Source: Bradyrhizobium symbiodeficiens (GTDB lineage Bacteria > Pseudomonadota > Alphaproteobacteria > Rhizobiales > Xanthobacteraceae). From it: a DNA stretch of 64,000 nt. The position numbers and the translations under genes are program-made. Under the pieces are notes generated by a model. The model did no database searches. It had not been told where the DNA came from and saw only the letters and a list, made by a program, of their open reading frames with translations. Shown here in pieces: positions 37,660 through 45,080 of the stretch (its first letter is position 1; the number at the start of each line of letters is the position of its first letter). The stretch is taken from assembly GCF_002266465.3 (NCBI RefSeq), contig NZ_CP029427.2:496001-560000 (forward strand). Direction: 5' to 3'.

Positions 37660-39035
37660 TCGGCGGCCTGCGGCAAGGGCTGGGGCTGCAATTCCGAGGA
37701 GAGCGAGGTCAAGCCCTGGATCTTCAATGTTATGTCCATCCGCTCGGCATGCATATCGATGCGGTCAACCAGCAGCTGAACGATGCGGGCCTGTTCGGCG
37801 GGAAACAGTTCGTCCCAGAGCTCGTCGAAGCCGAGGAGCGCGCTTCGGACTTCGGCCTCGCTGACATCAGCGGATTGTTTGCGCAGAGCGCGCCAGGTCT
37901 GAACGATCACTTCTGGGGTCTGCAGGAGCAGACGAACTTGATCGATGATGATTCGCTCTAACTCGGCCGCAGGCACCAGCTTGACGGGACAGTCTGATCT
38001 GCCCTGCTTCATAGCGGTCTGGCTGATGTAATAGCGATAAAGCCGGCCCGATTTACGCGTGTGGGTCGGCGACATCGCCGCGCCATCGGGCCCGAACAAC
38101 AGACCCCTCAGCAGGGCGGGGGTCTGCGCCCGGCTGTTGTTGGCGCGCTTGCGCGGGCTCTCTTTGAGAATAGCGTGAACCTGATCCCAGAGCTTGCGAT
38201 CGACGATCGCTTCGTGCTCGCCCGGATATGAGGTGCCCTTATGAACGGCCTCGCCAAGATAGACCCGGTTGTGGAGGATCTTGTACAGCACCCCCTTGTC
38301 CAGGAGGTGTCCGTATCGCGTACGTTGGTCGGCCGTGACGAGCTCGCGAGCCAGCAGGGTCGCGGACTTGAGCTGTACGAAGCGCCGAAAAATGGACCGG
38401 ACCCGCTCCGCATCGGCCTCATGAATGAGCAATTTGCGGTCGCGGACTTCATAGCCGAGCGGCGTCCAGCCGCCCATCCATTTGCCGCGCTTGCGAGAGG
38501 CCGCGACCTTGTCGCGAATGCGCTCCCCGATCAGCTCGCGCTCGAACTGGGCGAAGGTCACCAGGATGTTCAGCGCCATGCGGCCCATGGCATCCTTGGT
38601 GTTGAAGGATTGGGTGACGGACACGAAAGTCACCCCGTGGCATTCGAACAGCTCCACAAGGTTGAGGAAGTCCAGCATCGACCGCGAAAGGCGGTCGATC
38701 TTGTAAACAACGATGACGTCGATCTTGCCGGCTTGCACAGCAGCGAGGAGGCGTTTCAGGGCAGGCCGTTCGAGAGTGCCACCCGAGAAGCCGCCATCAT
38801 CGTAGCGGTCGGAAACCGGCGTCCACCCCTCGGCCCGCTGGCTCACGATGTAAGCCTCACACGACTCGCGCTGCGCATCGAGTGAGTTGAAGTCCATGTC
38901 GAGGCCTTCTTCGCTGGACTTGCGGGTATACACCGCACAGCGGATTTTACGGACGCCTGGGCTGCCTGGGGCTGCTCCCTCGAAGGAGTTGGCGAACAGG
39001 GAGGCTCGCCGTTTCTGTGATGGGCGGGGCGTCAT
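37656..39035 (-). CDS. Large serine recombinase (resolvase/recombinase domains)
   Basis: 459 residues from ATG at 39035. The resolvase domain has the catalytic serine in 'AVYTRKSSEEGLDMDF' (near residue 36) and the conserved 'VVYKIDRLSRSMLDFL'. A 'recombinase' DNA-binding domain follows ('PLGYEVRDRKLLIHEADAERVRSIFR'), then a C-terminal region that lacks an obvious four-cysteine zinc ribbon. Such enzymes integrate and excise elements at short core sites. The longer open frame to 39188 is not used, because ATG at 39035 overlaps the DUF2924 stop (ATGA). It probably moved all or part of this region. Confidence 0.9.
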   Translation of the reverse strand: MTPRPSQKRRASLFANSFEGAAPGSPGVRKIRCAVYTRKSSEEGLDMDFNSLDAQRESCEAYIVSQRAEGWTPVSDRYDDGGFSGGTLERPALKRLLAAVQAGKIDVIVVYKIDRLSRSMLDFLNLVELFECHGVTFVSVTQSFNTKDAMGRMALNILVTFAQFERELIGERIRDKVAASRKRGKWMGGWTPLGYEVRDRKLLIHEADAERVRSIFRRFVQLKSATLLARELVTADQRTRYGHLLDKGVLYKILHNRVYLGEAVHKGTSYPGEHEAIVDRKLWDQVHAILKESPRKRANNSRAQTPALLRGLLFGPDGAAMSPTHTRKSGRLYRYYISQTAMKQGRSDCPVKLVPAAELERIIIDQVRLLLQTPEVIVQTWRALRKQSADVSEAEVRSALLGFDELWDELFPAEQARIVQLLVDRIDMHAERMDITLKIQGLTSLSSELQPQPLPQAAE

Positions 39036-39475
39036 TTGCCGACGGAGTTTTTCAAGCCAAAGAAGACCCAGCCGTTCCACTGAGTGCCCGTGATCTGGCG
39101 GGCGACCGAGGACAGGGATTTGTAGGGGCGGCCGAGATATTCGAAATCGTCGTGGCGAACGGTGACGCAGTGCTCGACGCCCTCCCATTCGCGGATCAGC
39201 TTCGTCCCGGCGACCGGCCGCAGAAGCGGCCGGGTCTTGCGGTCGGCGGGCTTCTGGTCGGCGTACTGCTTGGCCATGGCCTTGAGCCGCTCGGTGGTTT
39301 CCCGGCTCAGGCCGCCATAGGCCAATTCCTGAATGCGGTAAGCCAGCCGGCTCTCCAGGAAGCGGCGGTTATAAGCTGGTGGCTCAGTATCGAAAAGCTC
39401 GCGCCAGCGGGCCTTGAGGACGGGGGCGGAGGCGCCTTTAAGGGCGGCCAACTGGGTCAAAACGGTGTCTTTCAC
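39032..39475 (-). CDS. DUF2924 protein
   Basis: 147 residues. The pattern 'LKARWRELFDTEPPAYNRRFLESRLAYRIQELAYGGLS' (split here by eye at the turn) and 'LIREWEGVEHCVTV' is the DUF2924 family, which nearly always precedes a serine recombinase in alphaproteobacterial mobile units. The start is GTG at 39475, overlapping the upstream small frame's stop (GTGA). It probably helps recombination, but the role is not established. Confidence 0.85.
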   Translation of the reverse strand: MKDTVLTQLAALKGASAPVLKARWRELFDTEPPAYNRRFLESRLAYRIQELAYGGLSRETTERLKAMAKQYADQKPADRKTRPLLRPVAGTKLIREWEGVEHCVTVRHDDFEYLGRPYKSLSSVARQITGTQWNGWVFFGLKNSVGK

Positions 39476-39711
39476 TGGGTAATTTCCTGGGCTCTGTGAG
39501 CCTCATCACCCCCAGACAACCCGGCACAGTCGAGTGGAGAATTTGCGGGATTGGGCAAATTTCGACTGGACTTTCGGTCGAGAACACGCAGAAGGCCGGT
39601 GGCCAAAATGGTGGCCAACTCGTTGATTGCGTCCTGCGGCGATGGCGAATCAGAGAGAGGATGAGACATTGTCTCGGCAGGATGAGCTCGACCTTTCTTG
39701 ATGTCAGGCAA
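39472..39711 (-). CDS. Small protein upstream of DUF2924 in the recombinase unit
   Basis: Up to 79 residues. A TTG at 39711 gives the longest form; an ATG at 39669 gives 65 residues. It contains 'INELATILATGLLRVLDRKSS', a helical segment seen in equivalent small frames of such units. The stop overlaps the GTG of the DUF2924 gene, which supports translation in one coupled message. I do not recognise a function. Confidence 0.5.
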   Translation of the reverse strand: MPDIKKGRAHPAETMSHPLSDSPSPQDAINELATILATGLLRVLDRKSSRNLPNPANSPLDCAGLSGGDEAHRAQEITQ

Positions 39712-39767
39712 TCAAGCCCGTTCACCAAGTCAGGGTATTTTACCCGCAGGCCACTAGTTGGTGCCCA

Positions 39768-40748
39768 ATGGATTCCTCAAGACCAAGACGGTGGTCCTTC
39801 AAATTGCCCCGGGCAGAAGCGGCGCTGCCGGGCGGGCCCTTCGAGAGTTTCGAGCAGGCGGTGCAATCGCTGCGACCTATTTCTACAATGCACCGGCTAA
39901 GCGAGTTCGGTGAGCGACAACATTGCGCCTGCGTATCTTGCGCTGGCAATGAAGTGCAGCGTCTGGCCATCGAATTCAACCAAAACAAATTACTTGAGCG
40001 AGACGCGCCGCGCGCCAAGCACGTAGTCGATCGAGTGAACCTCATCGCCGAATGCGCTGATCAGCTACTGAATGCCATCAAGAGTACTGACGACTACACT
40101 CGGAAAGCCTTAGTGGAATATGGTAGATATAACTCCGTTCAGGATCTTCCAGTATATTCTGGCTATTTCGACCATGTTGAGGACGATGAGGATTATCCTG
40201 ATCCTGCCGACTCCGACAGCGAGAGTTTGTGGATACAGAATTTGCTAGAGTTGCGTCAGGGCGCAAGACTTGTCGCAGCCGAATTTAGAAAAAGCCGTGG
40301 TGCTGAACAGAGCGCACCGATTGATAAGGGAGGGCGCACGAACCTGTTCAAGGAAGGGCTTGGAACCCCTGACCGCAATCTCGTCATTTCGGGCTGGAGT
40401 GTGTTTGAAACATTTCAGTACAAGCAGGCTAAAGGCACGGAGCACGGGGCATTTCACGGCTTTCTCAAGCACGTGTTCAAGTATGCCACTGGCCGCAGCT
40501 CTGAACGGCACTCGAGCATTGGTTCATGGGTGAAGGCTCTTGCGAGCCTGCTCCGACAGCGAGACGATGCCTCCGAAAGATATCTCTCTGCAGAGATGCT
40601 CTATCAAATGCTAGGGTCGGACCCTGATCCTAATCCGCTAACAAGGCAAAAGCTGGCTCTCGCTATGATGGAAGCTGCCGACAAACGAGAAATCCTAAAT
40701 AACCGAATCCGTCAAACTAAGCTGAGCAAAAAAGCCTCGCAGAATTAG
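39768..40748 (+). CDS. Hypothetical protein in the mobile region
   Basis: 326 residues if the ATG at 39768 is used; an internal ATG at 39888 is also possible. It is rich in charged residues, has a Cys pair in 'HCACVSCAG' near residue 53, an acidic stretch 'DHVEDDEDYPDPADSDSES' near 135 and a basic C-terminus. No membrane segment or signal peptide. I do not recognise a family. It is divergent from the recombinase unit by 56 bases and 87 bases before the HTH gene. Confidence 0.55.
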   Translation: MDSSRPRRWSFKLPRAEAALPGGPFESFEQAVQSLRPISTMHRLSEFGERQHCACVSCAGNEVQRLAIEFNQNKLLERDAPRAKHVVDRVNLIAECADQLLNAIKSTDDYTRKALVEYGRYNSVQDLPVYSGYFDHVEDDEDYPDPADSDSESLWIQNLLELRQGARLVAAEFRKSRGAEQSAPIDKGGRTNLFKEGLGTPDRNLVISGWSVFETFQYKQAKGTEHGAFHGFLKHVFKYATGRSSERHSSIGSWVKALASLLRQRDDASERYLSAEMLYQMLGSDPDPNPLTRQKLALAMMEAADKREILNNRIRQTKLSKKASQN

Positions 40749-40835
40749 CCGAGTAGTTTGCCTGATCGAGTTTCCGACCTCTTGTAGATTGACCAGGGTG
40801 ATCGCTGGTAGGCAGCGATATGACTTGGTCGAGCT

Positions 40836-41588
40836 ATGCTACCGGAAAAATATGACACGACGCTCGCTCTGAAGGCGATTGGCCTAAGCGATCAACTGAA
40901 CAAGACCGAGAAACGTGTTGCTGTCGCATTGCTAGACCATTTTAATCGTAAAACAGCCCGATGCGACCCTTCTCAGCAAACGATAGCTGCGCTCCTCGGG
41001 GTAGACCGAAAAACGGTCAATCGAGCGATCAGGAAGATCGTCAGGTTGGGCTACTTCAATTCGTTACGACATCGAGGAAATCGGCATTGTAATTCCTACC
41101 AACCGTGTTGGCATCGATTTCGAGCCGACGAAGAGAAGTGGAGTGCTGACCGTCAGAAACACAGGAGCCGCTTTGATGCGCCAGAAATGTCCCCGTCAGT
41201 GAGGCAGGTTTGCCTCACAACTGGCCGCGAGATCACCTCACAAACCTATCCTACCAACATCTTTCCACTAACCTCTTCCGATCCTCAACAAAACGCTGCC
41301 TATCAGGGGTGGACCAGCCCGCCTGCGCGTGAGGAGACGCAGAACTACATCGAAATCTTTGCGCCGCGGATCGAGCGGAGGCTTGGCAGTGCAAGGTATA
41401 AATCATGGTTTCAGTCGGTGAGATTGGAGGAACTGCGAAAGGACGAAATTGTATTGTCTGCCGATATGAAATTTGTCGCGGCAAAGATCGTGGAGCAGTT
41501 CGAGCCGCAGGTTTTGGAGTGCTTTCGCCCGGAACATCCAAACTTGGTTCGCCTAGTCGTTATTGTTCGTACCCCACGCGACCGCTAA
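40836..41588 (+). CDS. HTH protein with DnaA N-domain-like C-terminus
   Basis: 250 residues. The N-terminal winged HTH reads 'KTEKRVAVALLDHFNRKTARCDPSQQTIAALLGVDRKTVNRAI' across residues 22-65 (a replication-initiator style HTH). The C-terminal 80 residues resemble DnaA domain I/II-type helices ('RIERRLGSARYKSWFQSVRLEEL', then 'LSADMKFVAAKIVEQFEPQVLECF', both quoted only in part). The match to the DnaA N-domain is by pattern, not by search. Four GGTTGACA repeats lie 87 bases downstream, so this could be a replication or partition factor of an integrated element, or a regulator acting on those repeats. Confidence 0.6.
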   Translation: MLPEKYDTTLALKAIGLSDQLNKTEKRVAVALLDHFNRKTARCDPSQQTIAALLGVDRKTVNRAIRKIVRLGYFNSLRHRGNRHCNSYQPCWHRFRADEEKWSADRQKHRSRFDAPEMSPSVRQVCLTTGREITSQTYPTNIFPLTSSDPQQNAAYQGWTSPPAREETQNYIEIFAPRIERRLGSARYKSWFQSVRLEELRKDEIVLSADMKFVAAKIVEQFEPQVLECFRPEHPNLVRLVVIVRTPRDR

Positions 41589-41674
41589 GTATTTGACGGG
41601 TCCTTCTGGTGGATGAGACCGGCGCGGGTAATTCGCACCGCGCCACTGCGCTAGCCGAAGGGACCGAAAAGTTA

Positions 41675-41712
41675 GGTTGACAAGGTTGACACGGTTGACA
41701 GTCGGGTTGACA
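41675..41712 (+). repeat. Four iteron-like direct repeats GGTTGACA
   Basis: GGTTGACA occurs at 41675, 41684, 41693 and 41705, with steps of 9, 9 and 12 bases. Each contains TTGACA, which is also the -35 consensus. The array lies just downstream of the HTH/DnaA-N-like gene. Confidence 0.75.
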
Positions 41713-41949
41713 GCGTGGGGGGTGGTCAAAAGTCTGCCGGCGATGCTGCGGAGACCGGTCTTCCTGGTTCACGCGCAAAAAGTTCAGAAATAAAAGCAAA
41801 AAGCCCACTTGGCTTGGCAGGGGGAGGGGGGTGGTGAGATCCTGCGAGCCCTCCCGCTCACGGACCGGCCCCACTCTCATTCAGGGATTTTTTTCCGTGG
41901 TGGTGCGCAGTTTCGTAGCGCGCCGTTCGGCGGTGTGCGAACCGAGGCA

Positions 41950-42234
41950 ATGTCAATTGCGAAAAGCCCTTTCGTTCAGACCCTTAGCAGACCCATATTC
42001 GAATGCCTGCAATTGGCGCCGTCGGCGCAGCCAAATTTGACTATTTATTTCCTGCCAATCGACGTGGCGCGCGCCGCGATTGAAAAATTGTCGCGAAATT
42101 GGGGAGGGGGAGGTCAGTCCGCTCGGACCAAAAAGCGGCGGGATGATCCTGGTGCAAGGCTCACAGTAAAAGCGTTCATCGCGCTTGCTGCGTCGCGATT
42201 CAACGTTTCACAGCCGGTCTCTCGACCGCTATAA
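41950..42234 (+). CDS. Doubtful small frame
   Basis: 94 residues from ATG at 41950 with GAGGCA upstream. The sequence has a plausible amphipathic stretch ('LTIYFLPIDVARAAIEKL') and a basic tail, but I recognise no family. It is reported only because it is the sole sizeable frame in this gap. Confidence 0.22.
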   Translation: MSIAKSPFVQTLSRPIFECLQLAPSAQPNLTIYFLPIDVARAAIEKLSRNWGGGGQSARTKKRRDDPGARLTVKAFIALAASRFNVSQPVSRPL

Positions 42235-42324
42235 TGCTGGCCGATTACGATCCGTCAGCTTGCAATACCTATTTTGTGTTCATCCGCGAATAGCCCAGCC
42301 AGTATCCTTTCAAAGGAGGCGATA

Positions 42325-42951
42325 ATGGCACCTACCTGGCAGTTATCCGGAGATTATTTCGAGAACTGCAACTGCACCGTGGTCTGTCCCTGCCTTGTAT
42401 CGAAATCCGCCCCGCTGACGTCGAAGCCGACCGAAGGCGTATGCGACGTCGCGCTGCTCTTTCATATCGACAAGGGAAGCTATGAGAGCACTGCGCTGGA
42501 CGGCCTGAACGTGGCGCTCGCAGTCCATACCCCCGGCCCGATGGCGGACGGCAACTGGTCTGTCGCCGCCTACATTGACGAGCGAGCCAACGAAAAGCAG
42601 ACAGAGGCATTGGGCGCCATTTTCACCGGAGCGGTGGGGGGACCCATGGCGCATTTCGCGCCACTGATTGCGAAGACGATCGGCGTGAAGAAGGTCCCGA
42701 TCACCTATGGCATCAAAGGCAAGACACGCTCCGCGGAAATTCCGGGCATCCTGCACATGAGCGTTGATCCGCTGCCGACGGCACATCCGAGTGGCGAGAT
42801 GTGGGCAAACGTCGGCCATCCGGTTAGTCCCGACAAGCTCGCCCTTGCGGTGGGCGCGCCTGGAAACACATTCACTGATCACGGCATGCGTTGGGACAAC
42901 TCCGGCAAGAACGGTCATTACGCGCCGATAAGCTGGTCAAGCACCTCCTGA
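42325..42951 (+). CDS. DUF1326 protein
   Basis: 208 residues. The N-terminus 'GDYFENCNCTVVCPCLVSK' with its CNC...CPC cysteines is the DUF1326 hallmark and may bind a metal. There is no signal peptide. A strong AAAGGAGG site lies five bases before ATG at 42325. Its stop overlaps the start of the DUF2182 gene, and the two families are commonly paired, so they should work together, possibly in copper or other metal handling. That function is a guess from the cysteine and methionine content. Confidence 0.88.
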   Translation: MAPTWQLSGDYFENCNCTVVCPCLVSKSAPLTSKPTEGVCDVALLFHIDKGSYESTALDGLNVALAVHTPGPMADGNWSVAAYIDERANEKQTEALGAIFTGAVGGPMAHFAPLIAKTIGVKKVPITYGIKGKTRSAEIPGILHMSVDPLPTAHPSGEMWANVGHPVSPDKLALAVGAPGNTFTDHGMRWDNSGKNGHYAPISWSSTS

Positions 42952-43766
42952 TGAGCACATCGGCTCTCGAAGCCGTTTTGCAGCGCGACCGCGCCGTCAT
43001 CATCGCGGCGCTCGGGGTGCTTACCGCACTGGCCTGGTCTGACCTGGTCTGGCTCGCCGACGATATGGCGATGGGCGGAATGGATATGACCGGCTACCGC
43101 ATGATCCCCGCCGGTCAGGCCTTGATGATGCCGGCAACTTCGCCCTGGCAGCCGATCGAATTTGCGTATGTATTCGTCATGTGGGTCGCGATGATGATCG
43201 GCATGATGACGCCCTCGGCGGCGCCGATAATCCTCGTTTATGCACGTATTGGGCGCCAGGCAGCGGAAGGCCGGGCGCTTGCCCCAGCCGCATGGTTTAC
43301 GAGCGGCTATTTGCTGGCGTGGTTCGGCTTTTCACTCGCGGCAACCTTGGCGCAATGGGCGCTTGAGCGCCCAGCTTTGCTCACGCCCATGATGGCCAGC
43401 GCAAGCAAGATCGTCGCCGGCATCCTGCTGATGCTGGCCGGGCTCTATCAATGGACACCGCTGAAGGATGTTTGCTTGTCCCGATGCCAGGCGCCGCTCG
43501 GATTCATCCTGAGCCGCGGCGGCTTCCGCGCAACTGCGACCGGCTCATTGATTCTGGGCCTTCGCCACGGCATCTACTGCCTCGGATGCTGCTGGGCCCT
43601 GATGGCCCTCCTCTTCGCTCTTGGCGTGATGAACCTTTTCTGGATTGTCGCGCTCGCCATCCTAGTTTTGCTTGAGAAGGTCATCCCGTCAGGCCGGCTG
43701 ATCGCGCGGATGGCGGGCATCGCATTCTTCGCCGGGGGCGTGTGGATGCTATTGCAGCCGAGTTAA
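42951..43766 (+). CDS. DUF2182 integral membrane protein
   Basis: 271 residues with about seven membrane segments. A Met/Asp-rich loop ('DDMAMGGMDMTGYRMIP', residues 27-43) and 'LRHGIYCLGCCWALMALLFALGVMN' are family marks; Met, His and Cys there could bind a soft metal. The ATG at 42951 overlaps the DUF1326 stop by one base. It was annotated in the family as a predicted metal-binding membrane protein. Start at 42951 is favoured over upstream in-frame sites by this coupling. Confidence 0.88.
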   Translation: MSTSALEAVLQRDRAVIIAALGVLTALAWSDLVWLADDMAMGGMDMTGYRMIPAGQALMMPATSPWQPIEFAYVFVMWVAMMIGMMTPSAAPIILVYARIGRQAAEGRALAPAAWFTSGYLLAWFGFSLAATLAQWALERPALLTPMMASASKIVAGILLMLAGLYQWTPLKDVCLSRCQAPLGFILSRGGFRATATGSLILGLRHGIYCLGCCWALMALLFALGVMNLFWIVALAILVLLEKVIPSGRLIARMAGIAFFAGGVWMLLQPS

Positions 43767-43878
43767 GAGGCGCAAAAATCGCTGAGAGATTGTCGGTTCT
43801 TGTCGAAAGCCGCCGGAGCCCTAGCTTCTGGGACCAATCGAGCGCGATCCAGGGGGAGTTGCTGGATCGTCGCTCAAT

Positions 43879-43897
43879 GGCCGACTTCTTCCATAAC
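43879..43897 (+). repeat. Module-boundary repeat, copy 1
   Basis: GGCCGACTTCTTCCATAAC, preceded by GGATCGTCGCTCAAT. It lies 112 bases after the DUF2182 stop and 167 bases before the GHKL gene. Identical 19-base copies are at 48717 and 53497. Confidence 0.85.
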
Positions 43898-44063
43898 ATC
43901 TCATTTGCGAATGACGTTGAGGACGATGGACTGCAGGCAAACCGCTCATTTCAAATGACTTACGTCGCCGCCTTCTGGTTGCGTTGCGCTGCCTCTAAAC
44001 TTTTTTGTAATTGACCATTTTCTGAACTTCTGCTCCAGATTCTGGTCGGGGTAGGAGGATGAA

Positions 44064-45080
44064 TTGTTAATAGAAATTCCTGAGTGGCAAAATGATCCCC
44101 TCAAGGCATTAGAGTTTGGAGCTCACCTTCGATCAGTAGAGCAGGCGAGCATTTACAAGTTCGATTTTGGCAAAGTCGCCTTCGCTACCCCCGGATGGAT
44201 GCTGGTTATTGGCGATGCACTACGTGAGTTTCGCGGTGCTCGCCCCGACGCGAAACGACAGGCCATCAATTATCGTCACCTCGGTTATGCCGCCCATGTT
44301 GGCTTTTTCCAATACTTTGGAATGGAGTACGGTCAGGCGCCGTCAGAGGCCGCTGGTAGCAACACCTATGTTCCTATTAGCGAGGTCGACGTTTCTCAGT
44401 TGCGGGCAAGCGCCTCGGATAAGTTCTTGCAAGTAGGGGAATTGATCGAGGAGGACGCCCAGCAGCTCGCGCAAATCTTGACCCAGACGCAAGATGGAGA
44501 GGTTGTTAAAACGCTGACCTATTCGATTCGGGAGATCGTGCGAAACGTCGTCGAGCACAGCGGCTCAACAACTTACGCGATTTCAGCGCAGTATTGGCCG
44601 GCAAATAGGTGTGCGGAGCTGGCAGTTTCGGATTCCGGCTGCGGCATACTTGCGTCTTTGAAAGAAAATCCAAGGCTCCGCGCCGAAACAGACCTAGATG
44701 CCCTGAAGCTTTCTCTGTTGCCTGGAATATCATCGAAAGCCTGGCGTCGTCGCAAGGCGAGCGATGTTTGGGCGAATAGTGGCTACGGGCTGTTTATGAC
44801 CCAACGATTATGCTCTCTCGGCGGGGAGTTCACGCTCTTAAGTGGACGAGCCGGTATGAGGATCGTTGGATCAGAGGCCCCTACCGTTCAATGCATAGTT
44901 CCCGGAACGACCGTCATCTTGCGGATCGACGCCGGTCGAGTCGCAAGTCTAACCAAACGATTGGCCGAATTTCATCAAGAAGGCGCGAGGCTTGCGAAGG
45001 CTGTTGGAGGCGCCAATAGGCTTGGTCCCTCCCTTGCCTCTCAAGTTTTGAGACCTACAGCTAAGACGGATTTTCTATGA
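44064..45080 (+). CDS. GHKL-type ATPase with STAS-like N-terminal domain
   Basis: 338 residues. The first 80 residues resemble a STAS-like fold ('IYKFDFGKVAFATPGWMLVI'). A GHKL (histidine-kinase-type) ATPase follows: N box 'SIREIVRNVVEHSG' near 153, G1 box 'VSDSGCGI' near 190, G2 box 'NSGYGLFMTQRL' near 237. There is no histidine phosphoacceptor domain, so it is not an ordinary sensor kinase. The start is TTG at 44064; TAGGAGGA lies seven bases upstream, and the nearby ATG at 44059 runs into a stop after three codons. Its stop overlaps the helicase start (ATGA). Confidence 0.8.
   Translation: MLIEIPEWQNDPLKALEFGAHLRSVEQASIYKFDFGKVAFATPGWMLVIGDALREFRGARPDAKRQAINYRHLGYAAHVGFFQYFGMEYGQAPSEAAGSNTYVPISEVDVSQLRASASDKFLQVGELIEEDAQQLAQILTQTQDGEVVKTLTYSIREIVRNVVEHSGSTTYAISAQYWPANRCAELAVSDSGCGILASLKENPRLRAETDLDALKLSLLPGISSKAWRRRKASDVWANSGYGLFMTQRLCSLGGEFTLLSGRAGMRIVGSEAPTVQCIVPGTTVILRIDAGRVASLTKRLAEFHQEGARLAKAVGGANRLGPSLASQVLRPTAKTDFL

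Larger units (their letters stand above)
41589..42324. other. Long intergenic region with repeats and G-rich runs
   Basis: About 735 bases. It holds the GGTTGACA repeats (41675-41712) and a G-rich run near 41820-41835. A 94-residue frame (41950-42234) is open but I cannot confirm it. No RNA gene is recognised. Confidence 0.5.

Noticed and set aside
43742..44014. 90-codon frame across boundary repeat 1
   Set aside because: It begins inside the DUF2182 gene and covers the repeat; the protein is not recognisable. I treat the region as non-coding.
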